A DNA stretch of 64,000 nt from SHVO01 sp041906145 (GTDB lineage: Bacteria; Pseudomonadota; Alphaproteobacteria; Rhodospirillales; Rhodospirillaceae), in NCBI GenBank assembly GCA_041906145.1, contig JAYRJU010000005.1:240924-304923 (forward strand), read 5' to 3'. The position numbers and the translations under genes are program-made. Under the pieces are notes generated by a model, which was not told the DNA's origin, did not search any database, and saw only the letters and a list, made by a program, of their open reading frames with translations. Each line of letters starts with the position of its first letter. The first letter of the stretch is position 1. Positions 28,349-37,284 of the stretch are shown in pieces.

Positions 28349-31309
28349 TTAGAATTTGAATCGCGTGCCGAGACGGAAGCTGCGGCCAACTAGATCGTAT
28401 TGTTTGTTGCCCATCCCGCTGTAGAAAGCGTTCCCCGCCGGGGCGCCAACAATGGGTGGCTGTTTATTGAACACGTTTTCAGTCACGAAAAACGTCTCGA
28501 TAGCGCCGTCCATGAGCTTGTAGTTAAGCGCGAGATCGAAGTAGACGACGCCGGGCACCTTATTCTCAAAACCAATTGTTGGAACCGCCACGGTGGACGC
28601 CGGGCAGCCACTGGTACAAACGGTTACAGAATTATTGTAGACACCGGAAGTCCAGCCGCGCGCCGTAAGATTGGCGCCGAAGGTCTCACCGGAATAGGCC
28701 GCAGACACGAGATACTTCAAGTCCGGGGCGAACATTCCCCCGGTCGATGCAAAGCCGCCCGCGCCGTCGGCGAGCACGCCGGCGCCATCCACCGAGAACG
28801 CCCCGTCGATAGTTTCCAGCTTGATATATTTCGTCGCAAGAGCGCGCAGAGTGATGCCGCCACCCATATCTTCGCTTATGTCGGAGAGATCGAAACGATA
28901 GCTGGTTTCGAAATCGATGCCGCGTGCGGTCTGCGACAACACGTTGGCCGGCAGTACCTTCACACCGACAATAAGCCCAGCGGCGTCGCGCTCGATATAG
29001 TTGCAGAGTGCCGTTTCACCCGCGAAGCAACGGTCCACGTAGTTTTGCGAACCGAGCGTCACGATGGCGTCTTTCATATCGATATTAAAGAAATCCACCG
29101 ATGCGCCGAAGCCGGGTAGGAATGACGGTTGCACCACCACACCAAGACCGGTGGTGTCGGCCTTTTCAGGCGTCAAGGTACAGCCGACAGCAGGATCGCA
29201 GCCCGCAGCGCGGGTGACGATGACCGTCGGGCGGTCATTATTGAACTTATCGAGCACCGTGCCGGTGCCCGAACGGCCTGCGAGGAACAGGTCGCCCAGA
29301 TTTGGCGCGCGAATGTCACGTGACCGGGTTGCACGGAAGGTGACGTCGTCGACCGGTTTCCATGTTGCGCCGACTTTCCACGTCGCGACAAAACCGGACG
29401 TGCTGTAGTCCGTCGCGCGGACTGCGGCGTTCAAATCAAGCTGCTTCGCCCAGCTTTCTTCGCTTGCCAACGGGATGACTGATTCTAAGAAGCCTTCAGT
29501 CACAGAGTACTTGCCCACTGAAGCAGTAAAATTGCCGGCGAAGAAGTGACGGTTGACGTCTTTCGTGCTGGCAATTCCGCCGACTTTTTCGGTGCGGTGC
29601 TCGAGACCAAAAGCGACCGACACCGGACCTGCCCATGATGAAAATGGCTCGCCGGATACGCTGGCCGCCGCAACGTCCTGCTGCAAATAGATGAGCGCAT
29701 AACCTGTGTCGGTTACATAATCGATTGCAGCGCTGGAGTTGACGTTCGTCCCCATGACATTAAACGGCACGCATCCCGGCAAATCGTTAGCCGGATTCGT
29801 ATCGATGTTGACACGGCAGACGATCTGACCGTTGGCCGGATTAACGACGGCGTCGATGGCGCTGCGGAAGACCGTAGAGCCGACCCCACTCAGCAAATCG
29901 TCAGGCGTGCGGACCGACGCATGCGTGGTGCTCCGCTGATAGTAAGCATCCCACGTCCAATCTGATTCGAAGGCATCGAAGGAACCCTCCATGCCCGCGA
30001 CGTACCGACGCTGCACGCGCTCATTCTTATTCCCGAAGCCCGGGACCTGGCCGACCAGCGTGGTGCCCAAGGTAAAGTTCGTGATGCCGTTAGCCGCCAT
30101 GGTCGCGCGGACGGAGGCCGGGATAAAGGCGTTGTCCTGCTGGACGGTCAGGCTGCCGAGTTGGAATTGAGGTACGCTGTCGGCCGAGCGGTTGAGGGTG
30201 TAAGCCCAGCCGTATTCGGCAAACACATTAACGTTGTCGGCAAGATCATAGCTGAGACGGAAGTAGGTGTTCGCGCGCATCAACTTAGTGACGATGGATG
30301 AGATGCGATCGTAACGGTTCGAACCGTCCCCACCCACTTGCACTTGCCCGGATATCGTGCCGAAGCGATACGGCGCCGGGGCGCCATTTTCGAGGAATTG
30401 CGTGCCGCGGAGCGGGCAAGAGGTTCCGGTGAAGCCAGCGCACCCGATGATAAGACCGCCATAAGTTGCGGTGCTCGGATTAAAGTTCGCCATCGTGATG
30501 TATTGCGGCTGCCCATTGCCAGCCGCGTACGCCGGGTTGACAGCGATCGCGAGGTTGTTTTCCGACCATGCACGATCTTCACGACGCGCGCCGTTTTCAA
30601 AGCCGTTTTCCCCATACGCCAGGAAATGACCACGCCCGCCAGCGAACGGAACGCCGACGGTCAATTCGACTTTGTAGTTTTCGTTGTCGCCGTACGTGGT
30701 GATGCCGCCTTGAATGTCGCCCTTTACGCCCGTGTACTCTTTGTCGAACACGAAATTTACAACGCCGGCCAAGGCATCGGAACCATACGCCGCGGAGGCG
30801 CCGCCTGTGACGATATCCACACGCGAAACGAGACCGGTCGGAACGGTATTGATGTCCACCGCGCCGCCGTTGTTGTTAAAGCCGGCCAAGGTCGAGCCAA
30901 CGATGCGCTTGCCATCGACAAGCACAAGCGTGCGGGTCGGATTTATTCCGCGCAAATTGAGATTGTTGATCCCGCCGGTCATATCGGCAGTCGACGAACC
31001 ACCACGTGTCGACAAGCTGCTGGCTAGGGCGGGCAAGCGGTTGATGGAATCCGCGATATTCGCCGTGGCCATGGTGTTCAATTCCGCAACGCCAAGAACC
31101 GAAACCGGCGTTGGAGCTTCGTAACCGTCGCGGACAACGCGCGAACCGGTGACGACGATTTCATCGAGAGACGCAGCGGCGGCAGGCTGCGCTTGCGCAA
31201 GCTGCTCTTGTGCGAAGGCCGCACTGGAGACCGCGGCAACGAGAGCGACCGCGCTGACCGAGGTCAAGACGCGACGCTTCGTATTCGAACCATATGAAAG
31301 CTTCATCAT
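28349..31309 (-). CDS. TonB-dependent outer membrane receptor
   Basis: A 986-residue receptor with a signal peptide ending AFA and a TonB-box-like DEIVVTGSR at about residues 49-57. The plug domain has the expected LNLRGINPTRTLVLVDGKR and IVTGGASAAYGSDALAGVVNF segments. It ends in Phe (LGTRFKF) like most beta-barrels. This subfamily, common in oligotrophic Proteobacteria, has many copies per genome and usually unknown ligands. It lies in the same orientation between amidase copies 1 and 2, 98 bases from copy 1. That suggests it imports a substrate or product of the amidases across the outer membrane (inference). Confidence 0.95.
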   Translation of the reverse strand: MMKLSYGSNTKRRVLTSVSAVALVAAVSSAAFAQEQLAQAQPAAAASLDEIVVTGSRVVRDGYEAPTPVSVLGVAELNTMATANIADSINRLPALASSLSTRGGSSTADMTGGINNLNLRGINPTRTLVLVDGKRIVGSTLAGFNNNGGAVDINTVPTGLVSRVDIVTGGASAAYGSDALAGVVNFVFDKEYTGVKGDIQGGITTYGDNENYKVELTVGVPFAGGRGHFLAYGENGFENGARREDRAWSENNLAIAVNPAYAAGNGQPQYITMANFNPSTATYGGLIIGCAGFTGTSCPLRGTQFLENGAPAPYRFGTISGQVQVGGDGSNRYDRISSIVTKLMRANTYFRLSYDLADNVNVFAEYGWAYTLNRSADSVPQFQLGSLTVQQDNAFIPASVRATMAANGITNFTLGTTLVGQVPGFGNKNERVQRRYVAGMEGSFDAFESDWTWDAYYQRSTTHASVRTPDDLLSGVGSTVFRSAIDAVVNPANGQIVCRVNIDTNPANDLPGCVPFNVMGTNVNSSAAIDYVTDTGYALIYLQQDVAAASVSGEPFSSWAGPVSVAFGLEHRTEKVGGIASTKDVNRHFFAGNFTASVGKYSVTEGFLESVIPLASEESWAKQLDLNAAVRATDYSTSGFVATWKVGATWKPVDDVTFRATRSRDIRAPNLGDLFLAGRSGTGTVLDKFNNDRPTVIVTRAAGCDPAVGCTLTPEKADTTGLGVVVQPSFLPGFGASVDFFNIDMKDAIVTLGSQNYVDRCFAGETALCNYIERDAAGLIVGVKVLPANVLSQTARGIDFETSYRFDLSDISEDMGGGITLRALATKYIKLETIDGAFSVDGAGVLADGAGGFASTGGMFAPDLKYLVSAAYSGETFGANLTARGWTSGVYNNSVTVCTSGCPASTVAVPTIGFENKVPGVVYFDLALNYKLMDGAIETFFVTENVFNKQPPIVGAPAGNAFYSGMGNKQYDLVGRSFRLGTRFKF

Positions 31310-31336
31310 AGGACTTTTTCCCCTTTTGATTTTGTA

Positions 31337-31350
31337 GTGTCTGCTGACAC
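31337..31350. promoter_or_regulatory. Inverted repeat GTGTC-N4-GACAC upstream of the TonB receptor
   Basis: GTGTCTGCTGACAC lies 27 bases upstream of the receptor start. The same half-sites, with a longer spacer, occur upstream of amidase copy 1 (33225-33243). It may be an operator; the sharing is seen in sequence, the role is inferred. Confidence 0.35.
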
Positions 31351-31376
31351 CACACCCTATTAGTTCCGTAACACTC

Positions 31377-31393
31377 GGTGGGTTACGCCCACC
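31377..31393 (-). terminator. GGTGGG/CCCACC hairpin after amidase copy 1
   Basis: A six-base GC stem with a five-base loop lies 14 bases past the stop of copy 1. There is no T-run on the minus strand, so it is only a weak candidate for separating copy 1 from the receptor gene. Confidence 0.3.
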
Positions 31394-31407
31394 CTCCCCG
31401 ACGCAAA

Positions 31408-33006
31408 TTATTTCGCAGCGGCGCCGGCCTTGTAGGCCGCCGGCGGTAGACGTTTGTGCGAGGCTTGTTCATACGCGTAGCCAAGAGACATCAGGAGCGG
31501 TTCAGCCCACGCCGTTCCAACGAACGACAGGCCGACCGGAAGTCCGCTTACCTCCCCCATTGGGACAGTGAGGTGCGGATAGCCGGCCACCGCGGCATAA
31601 GTTGTGATCGAAGGTGTTGTTTGGCCTTTTGGGACAAGCGCGACAGGATGACCGCTAGCCATGCCGTCAGGCGGAATGGGCTGCGCGGTGTTGCCGGTGA
31701 TTGTCACAAGCGCGACGACGTTATTGGCCTGCAACATTTTGTCGATGCCGTCGGCCTGGGTCGTGCGTTTCGCATATTCAAGATTCTTGATGTATTCCGG
31801 ATTCTGGCGGCCGCCGGTCGTTGCGTCGGCGTCTTCGAACAGATCCATCGCATGCATACTCTCGCGCGGGTCGGATTTGCTGAAAGCGATGAGGTCGGTC
31901 AACGTGCGCACCTTCACGGCTGCCGGCGTACCTGCGAGGTAGGCATTCAGATCCTCTTTAAAGTCATGCAGGAGGATCACGCGCATTTCCGGACTGACGT
32001 CAACGAACGCGTCGTTGGAAACTTCCACTAGCTCGGCCCCTTGTGCCCTCAGGACGCCCAGTGCTTCGTCGAGCGCCGGCTGCGTCCGCTCGTTGTATCC
32101 GCGCAGGCCGCGCACGACACCCAAGCGCTTGCCGCTTAAGGCGCCGGCATCGAGTACGCTGACATAGTCCGCTTTGTGCGCATCCGCATCGACGGACCAT
32201 CGATCCGCGGGGTCGCTCCCGGCGATCACGGTCAACAACATCGCCGCATCGCGAACCGTGCGCGTCATCGGACCGGCCGTGTCTTGCGTCAAGCTAATGG
32301 GGACGATGCCGCGGCGCGAAACGAGGGCGATTGTCGGCTTTAGGCCGACAACGCCGTTGAGCGACGACGGGCTGGTGATCGATCCGCTGGTTTCGGTTCC
32401 AATGGCGCCCGCCGCGAAACTCACCGAAGCCGCGATGCCAGAGCCGTTACTAGACCCGCCGGCCGTGCGCGTCAGATCGTATGGGTTGTGAGGGCCTTTC
32501 CCGACCGTGGAGCCATTGAACGCTTTCGTATTGCGGAAGCCAGCGAACTGAGACGTGTTGACCTTCCCAAGGATCACAGCCCCTGCGGCGCGCAGACGTT
32601 TCACAACTTCGGAATCCTGCGCGGGCCGATTTGCCTCCAACGCGAAAGATCCTGCCGTTGTCGGCATACCGACCGCATCGAGATTGTCCTTGAAGAGGAT
32701 GGGAACGCCGTCGAGCGGGCCGATCGCTTTGCCGGCCTTGCGCCGTTCGTCGGACGCTCCCGCCTGCTGTAACGCATCCGGCGCGATCAGAATGAGGGCA
32801 TTCAGCGCGCCGTCGTATTCCTTCATACGGGCGATATAGGCCTCCGTCACCGCGACGGACGTCGTGGCGCCGCTGGCGAGGTCGGCGGAAACTTCACTAA
32901 GAGGCACTTCTTCGACGGCGTAGGGCTTCGGCGCTTCTTCCTGTTTCGAACAGGCGAGGAGCGATGCCGACATCAGCACAGCTAAGCAAGCCGAAGAGCG
33001 GTTCAT
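31408..33006 (-). CDS. Lipoprotein amidase-signature hydrolase, array copy 1
   Basis: 532 residues; the second of two adjacent ATGs (33006) is chosen because TTGGGA is six bases before it. Lipobox LLAC (Cys19). The triad is Lys106, Ser185, Ser209 (GTETSGSITSPSS). It is a QFAG-type copy, resembling copies 8-10 at the far end of the array more than its neighbours, although it carries QFAGFRNTKA and KGPHNP. It is the most upstream member of the cluster, so the array promoter should lie in the 540-base gap before it. As with all copies, cleavage of an extracytoplasmic amide bond is inferred from the family; the substrate is unknown. Confidence 0.93.
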   Translation of the reverse strand: MNRSSACLAVLMSASLLACSKQEEAPKPYAVEEVPLSEVSADLASGATTSVAVTEAYIARMKEYDGALNALILIAPDALQQAGASDERRKAGKAIGPLDGVPILFKDNLDAVGMPTTAGSFALEANRPAQDSEVVKRLRAAGAVILGKVNTSQFAGFRNTKAFNGSTVGKGPHNPYDLTRTAGGSSNGSGIAASVSFAAGAIGTETSGSITSPSSLNGVVGLKPTIALVSRRGIVPISLTQDTAGPMTRTVRDAAMLLTVIAGSDPADRWSVDADAHKADYVSVLDAGALSGKRLGVVRGLRGYNERTQPALDEALGVLRAQGAELVEVSNDAFVDVSPEMRVILLHDFKEDLNAYLAGTPAAVKVRTLTDLIAFSKSDPRESMHAMDLFEDADATTGGRQNPEYIKNLEYAKRTTQADGIDKMLQANNVVALVTITGNTAQPIPPDGMASGHPVALVPKGQTTPSITTYAAVAGYPHLTVPMGEVSGLPVGLSFVGTAWAEPLLMSLGYAYEQASHKRLPPAAYKAGAAAK

Positions 33007-33224
33007 CATCAGTCCCAATCGAAGCAATCCGGTAGTTTGCCTTAAACGTCGTTCGGCAGACCTATTCCAGATCACTCATACGCAGACGAAAGTTGATGCA
33101 ATGCAAAACGGACGCATGGGCGAGAACGGAGGCACGCCAAATCGACGCGTATACGGCTCGTGCGAAAATATCCTAGGTGAAGATAAGGTCGTGATTACGC
33201 GCAACATCGACGTCCCCCAATAGC

Positions 33225-33243
33225 GGTGTCCCCATTTGACACC
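33225..33243. promoter_or_regulatory. Inverted repeat GGTGTC-N7-GACACC upstream of amidase copy 1
   Basis: A perfect six-base dyad with a seven-base spacer lies about 220 bases upstream of the first amidase start. Half-sites match the dyad upstream of the TonB receptor. It is a candidate regulator site or transcript hairpin; no regulator gene is nearby. Confidence 0.35.
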
Positions 33244-33505
33244 GGCGTCGGATAGCAAGAAGGCGAGTCAGCAACACTTACACGGAGCTGCCATCACCCA
33301 CATAGGGTGCGGTGCAGCGTTCGATCATCCGACTTAATGAGTAGCTCTTTCAACAAGAAAAGTTCATGCAAACTTAATCGAATCAGCAGGTTTCGTGCGT
33401 GATTTGCTTGGAAGTGACATTTTTGCATTCGATTTAGCCCCGCTGACGCATAAAGCAGCGAAACTATAAAAGACGCGCGCATTCCGATGCCTCGGCGCCA
33501 ACAAA

Positions 33506-33533
33506 AAAGGGCGGGACCGAGGTCCCGCCCTTT
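33506..33533 (-). terminator. Rho-independent terminator of the MFS-creatininase operon
   Basis: The stem AAAGGGCGGGAC/GTCCCGCCCTTT (33506-33517 and 33522-33533) is followed on the minus strand by more T residues (TTTTTTG). It begins 17 bases past the creatininase-like stop. Confidence 0.85.
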
Positions 33534-33549
33534 CCCGAAAACGTAATGT

Positions 33550-34389
33550 TTATTTCTTCGGCGGAATGAAGCCTTGGATCTGCTTCACCGCATAGCCGAC
33601 CTTGTGCTCCAGCTCTTCCTTACCGAGTTCGGCGGTGGACCGGCGCGGGTCGCCCGTGATGCCGTTATTGAGCTTACGGATGGGCTTCTCACCTTCCTTC
33701 GGCACGGGATCACCGTTGGTGATCGGTACGAGTTCGCGGCGGACATACTCGTTGTTCTTGTCGAGGTACATCATCAGGGAGGTATCGGTGATGCCGCCAT
33801 GAGACGTGGGCGGATAACCGCGCTCGGCCAGGATCTTGTCAAAGTCGGCCCCCGCCTTGATGTAAACGTCGTCGCAATAGAACACGTGGATGCCTTGCGG
33901 CGCATACTTCGCTTCGAGCTTGGCCGCGACGTCCTGATAGACCTTCGGCTGACCTCCGCCGTGGTCACCCATGATGACGACGTTCTTAAAACCGCTCTGA
34001 ATTGCCTGTTCCGAGATGCGTTCCAGGACCGCGCCCAGCAGCTCTGGCGTCAGGCCGATGGTGCCCGGCAGTTCGGCGCTGGCATTGTTCGGGGTGAACG
34101 GCAGGACCGGCATCGCGATGGCGTTGCCTAAGCGTTCCGCGATCATTTTCACGGTCGCCTGCGCCATCAGGTTATGGCCGCCGTTACCGTTCTGCGGGCC
34201 GCGCTGCTCGACGCCGCCCGTGTAGAACAGGGCCGTCGTCTTGCCCGCCGCGAGCGCCGCTTTGACTTCCGGCCATGTCATCTTTTCGAATTCGATCGAC
34301 TGGTTGGCCGCAGCGGCGTAGGCCGCGTGGCTCATGGAAATCGCGGGCGACAATGCCAGCGCAAGGGCAGCAACTTTAAGAATACGCAT
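33550..34389 (-). CDS. Secreted creatininase-family protein (cassette with MFS transporter)
   Basis: A 279-residue protein with a signal peptide (cleavage near AYA-AAA), unlike cytosolic creatininases. Creatininases open cyclic amides at a two-metal site. Here the GxxEQHGP motif is TGGVEQRGP (E61, R63 in place of the ligand His), the usual Asp ligand position is H72 in GGHNLM, and NGHGGN is GDHGGGQ (H143). The metal site is therefore altered, and the exact reaction is uncertain. ATG at 34389 is preceded by GGGAGGAG; the longer frame is rejected. It lies 41 bases after an MFS transporter gene and ends at a clear terminator, so the two form an operon. Confidence 0.88.
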   Translation of the reverse strand: MRILKVAALALALSPAISMSHAAYAAAANQSIEFEKMTWPEVKAALAAGKTTALFYTGGVEQRGPQNGNGGHNLMAQATVKMIAERLGNAIAMPVLPFTPNNASAELPGTIGLTPELLGAVLERISEQAIQSGFKNVVIMGDHGGGQPKVYQDVAAKLEAKYAPQGIHVFYCDDVYIKAGADFDKILAERGYPPTSHGGITDTSLMMYLDKNNEYVRRELVPITNGDPVPKEGEKPIRKLNNGITGDPRRSTAELGKEELEHKVGYAVKQIQGFIPPKK

Positions 34390-34430
34390 CAAGGCTCCTC
34401 CCAAGGATAAATGCCAATGTAACAGCCATA

Positions 34431-35804
34431 TCACGACCGCGCGCCCTGCGGCAAAGCGCCCGGAGGACTGGTCACAAACATGTGTTGACGCACGACCTCG
34501 GCAACGTGTTTGCGGCCCGGCTGCATGACCACGACCGTCAAAATAACTGTCGCGAAAGACACAAGGGAAATTGACGCCCCGACCATGTTGTCGTCCTTAA
34601 AAATATAGTCTGTCGCGACCGCGACCGTTGTCGCCCCGAGCCCGAGGGCGATGGCGTTGGCGACAAACAAGTAGATCGCGGAGACTTGGCCGCGCATGCG
34701 GTTCGGCGTGACGATTTGCAGAACCGCCGCATTCACACCGATCCATGTGAAGGCGAACAGCGAATTCAAAGAGATCAAAGTCAGAGAAAGCCACTTAATC
34801 GGTATAATCGGACCAAGACCGCTGCAGATCAGCACGCCGACACTAAAAATCATGCCCACCCGGCAGTGGCCGTCGGCATGGCCGCGCGCAAGAAACCAGT
34901 CCGCAATCAGTCCGCCCGACGCCGTGCCTATGATTCCAAAGACGAGCGCCGAGAAACCGAGAAACAGCCCCGCTTCGGAAACCGAGAAGCCGTGGACGCG
35001 CTGGAGATAAGCCGGGTACCAGGCGGCCGCGCCGTACCAAATGAGCGCAACAAGCGTCAGGCCAAAGAAGATTGGCACGTACACTTTCGCGTTGGCAAAG
35101 ATGTAGCGCATGACCATATCGATACCTGGCGTGTCTTCCCCGGGGGCCGTGTGGCGCGGCGGTTCGCGCACCAGTAAGAGGCTCAAGATCGTCAACAAGA
35201 AGCCGGGGGCGCCGACAGCAAGAAAGACGGCCTGCCATGGCCGCACATCACCAATGAATGGCACCTCGACCTCGCCCATAGCGCTGATGGCCTCCACGAG
35301 CGGCCCACCGATCAACAGCGCGAGGCCCGAGCCGAGCGGAACGCCGAGCGTGTAAACGGAAAGTGCGCGCGCCAGGCGGCTAGGAGGGAACAGATCGCTG
35401 ACAAGGGAGTAACTGGCCGGCGACAACACCGCCTCGCCGATACCAACGCCGACGCGTGCGGCGAAAAGCCGCCAATAGGTATTCACAAGACCACAGGCGA
35501 AGGTCATCACCGACCAAAAGAAAACGCCCATCGCAATGAGCTTGCTTCTACTCCACCGGTCAACCGCATAACCGACGGGCACGCCGGCGATACTGTAGAG
35601 CAGCGCGAACGAAAAGCCGGACAGGAGGCTGAATGCGGTATCTGAAATCTGCAGATCCTCACGGATCGGCTTGACCATCAAACCAACGATTTGCCGATCG
35701 ATGAAGCTGGATGTGTAGAGAAGGATGAGAACGCCAATGACAACCCACGAATAGAGCGGGCTGAATTTCCGCGCCTCCGGCACGGTTTCTCCATCTGACG
35801 TCAT
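34431..35804 (-). CDS. MFS transporter, spinster-like
   Basis: A 457-residue major facilitator with about twelve membrane helices. The first helix carries the FIDRQIVG motif of the spinster-like branch. The loop 2-3 motif G-x-x-x-D-R appears as GYAVDRWSRSKLI. Members move lipid-like or organic-acid substrates, and the ligand here is unknown. GGGGGAGG precedes the ATG. It is the first gene of a two-gene operon with a secreted creatininase-like protein, so it may import the product of that enzyme or export its substrate (inference). Confidence 0.92.
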   Translation of the reverse strand: MTSDGETVPEARKFSPLYSWVVIGVLILLYTSSFIDRQIVGLMVKPIREDLQISDTAFSLLSGFSFALLYSIAGVPVGYAVDRWSRSKLIAMGVFFWSVMTFACGLVNTYWRLFAARVGVGIGEAVLSPASYSLVSDLFPPSRLARALSVYTLGVPLGSGLALLIGGPLVEAISAMGEVEVPFIGDVRPWQAVFLAVGAPGFLLTILSLLLVREPPRHTAPGEDTPGIDMVMRYIFANAKVYVPIFFGLTLVALIWYGAAAWYPAYLQRVHGFSVSEAGLFLGFSALVFGIIGTASGGLIADWFLARGHADGHCRVGMIFSVGVLICSGLGPIIPIKWLSLTLISLNSLFAFTWIGVNAAVLQIVTPNRMRGQVSAIYLFVANAIALGLGATTVAVATDYIFKDDNMVGASISLVSFATVILTVVVMQPGRKHVAEVVRQHMFVTSPPGALPQGARS

Positions 35805-36027
35805 CCAGCCTCCCCCACAGACATCTCCACGTGAAGTGTCGGCGAAGTCTAAAAGAGGAACTAGGGTCTATTTTTTCAAATGGAGCGTGAATTCATTTCT
35901 CAGGCGACTGAATCTGCCGCGAACCAAAGTTTTTGAGGCGGAATTTCGCGGCGAGGCGCGCACATGCACTTGTCTTGAAGACGCAGTCGAGTAAGGTACG
36001 CCCGGGATCTGGGGGAATACCTTCTAT

Positions 36028-36741
36028 ATGTACGCCAATGCTTTACGCGCAGGCCTGCTTGCAACCGGCCTCGCGCTCCTTTCGCCAACTCACGCGCAGG
36101 CACAAGACACGAGCCCGCTCCCGGGAACGTTCACCGGCAATATCGCGATTGTCAGCGATTACATCGTTCGCGGGATTTCACTCAGCAACCAGAACCCGGC
36201 GATTCAGGGTGGCTTGGACTGGGACAGTGGTAGCGGCATCTACGCCGGAATTTGGGGATCGAACGTCGAATTCGGGAACGATGCAAGCGTGGAACTGGAT
36301 TTCTTCGCCGGCTATCGCGGGCGGATCGACGCATTCAGCTATGAAATCGGCACTACCTACTATTGGTACCCCGAGACCATTGAGGACGGACAAAGCTTCT
36401 GGGACGTCCACGTCGATGCGGGGTACGACTTCGGAGCGGCGACCGTAACCTTGGGCGCTGCTTACACAACCGACGACTACGGCCCCCTGCTCAATGACCA
36501 GACACTGTATTACAGCGCCGACATCGCGGTTCCGTTGGCGGAGATGATGACGATTAGTGGCGGCGTTGGCTACTCAGCCATGGAAGACCGTATGAATTAC
36601 AGCGATTGGAACGCCGGAGCGACCTTCAAAGTCTACGACTGGTTCAATCTCGACGCGCGCTACTACGACACCGACAGCGAGGCCATTTGCGGAACCCATT
36701 GCGATTCGCGATTTGTGGTGAAGGTTTCCCGTACCTTTTAG
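36028..36741 (+). CDS. TorF-type putative porin
   Basis: A 237-residue outer-membrane protein with signal peptide (ending AQA-QD) and the family start GNIAIVSDYIVRGISLS, close to the TorF signature of conserved proteobacterial porin-like proteins. It has repeated amphipathic strands with aromatic girdles and ends KVSRTF, the terminal Phe being expected for barrel insertion. It is monocistronic, divergent from the MFS gene; GGGGGAA lies 12 bases before the ATG. The pore substrate is not known. Confidence 0.88.
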   Translation: MYANALRAGLLATGLALLSPTHAQAQDTSPLPGTFTGNIAIVSDYIVRGISLSNQNPAIQGGLDWDSGSGIYAGIWGSNVEFGNDASVELDFFAGYRGRIDAFSYEIGTTYYWYPETIEDGQSFWDVHVDAGYDFGAATVTLGAAYTTDDYGPLLNDQTLYYSADIAVPLAEMMTISGGVGYSAMEDRMNYSDWNAGATFKVYDWFNLDARYYDTDSEAICGTHCDSRFVVKVSRTF

Positions 36742-36819
36742 GTCGGCCATTGCAGATTGATCCTTGCGGCAAAGCGGTATAGCTCTGGTTCGACCGAGCG
36801 CAACTGATTGAGGGCTGAG

Positions 36820-37272
36820 ATGGCCGGGCTTTACTTCGAGGAATTTACCGTCGGCATGAAATTTCAGCATGCCATCCGCCGTACCATCACCGAGGCGGAT
36901 AACGTATTCCTTACGGCCCTGACGCATAATCCGGCCGCGCTTCATCTCGACGAAGAAGCGATGAAGAAAAGCGAGTACGGTCAACGTCTGGTCAATAGCT
37001 GCTTGACGCTCTCGTTCATGGTGGGGATTTCCGTCGGCGACACGACTCTCGGCACCGCCGTCGCAAATCTTGGTTGGGACGAGGTGCGTTTTCCCAAGCC
37101 TCTTTTCCACGGCGACACGATCCGCATCGAAAGCGAAGTTCTGGAAATCCGGGAAAGCAAGTCGCGGCCGGACAACGGCATCGTCGTCTTCGCTCACCGC
37201 GCCTACAATCAGCGTGAGGAACTGGTGGGATCGTGCAAGCGCTCCGCCCTCATGCTTCGCAAGCCGAAATAA
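36820..37272 (+). CDS. MaoC-like hot-dog dehydratase
   Basis: A 150-residue single hot-dog-domain protein. It has the hydratase-2-like segment TEADNVFLTALTHNPAALHLD; the usual D-x-N-P-x-H appears as T-H-N-P-A-A-L-H. The later FHGDTIRIESEVLEIRESKS is the typical closing strand pair. ATG at 36820 is preferred to the upstream TTG, as GAGGGCTGAG precedes it. It lies 12 bases before a CitE-like lyase gene. Such pairs act on CoA esters of branched or dicarboxylic acids, for example mesaconyl-CoA hydration followed by malyl-type lyase cleavage; the actual substrate is inferred only. Confidence 0.88.
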   Translation: MAGLYFEEFTVGMKFQHAIRRTITEADNVFLTALTHNPAALHLDEEAMKKSEYGQRLVNSCLTLSFMVGISVGDTTLGTAVANLGWDEVRFPKPLFHGDTIRIESEVLEIRESKSRPDNGIVVFAHRAYNQREELVGSCKRSALMLRKPK

Positions 37273-37284
37273 GCGGCGGCTCCT

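Larger units (their letters stand above)
33007..33549. other. Intergenic region upstream of the amidase array
   Basis: No gene is supported in these 540 bases. It should contain the array promoter. It holds the GGTGTC/GACACC inverted repeat and, at its far end, the creatininase-gene terminator. Short minus-strand frames at 33076-33258 and 33294-33482 have no protein-like composition or ribosome sites. Confidence 0.6.

Noticed and set aside
11776..33006. Idea that the amidases are GatA subunits of the tRNA amidotransferase
   Set aside because: They have lipoprotein or Tat signals, there is no GatB or GatC, and the array has eleven copies.
33076..33482. Short minus-strand frames in the gap before the array
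   Set aside because: No ribosome sites, mixed composition and no recognisable motif.
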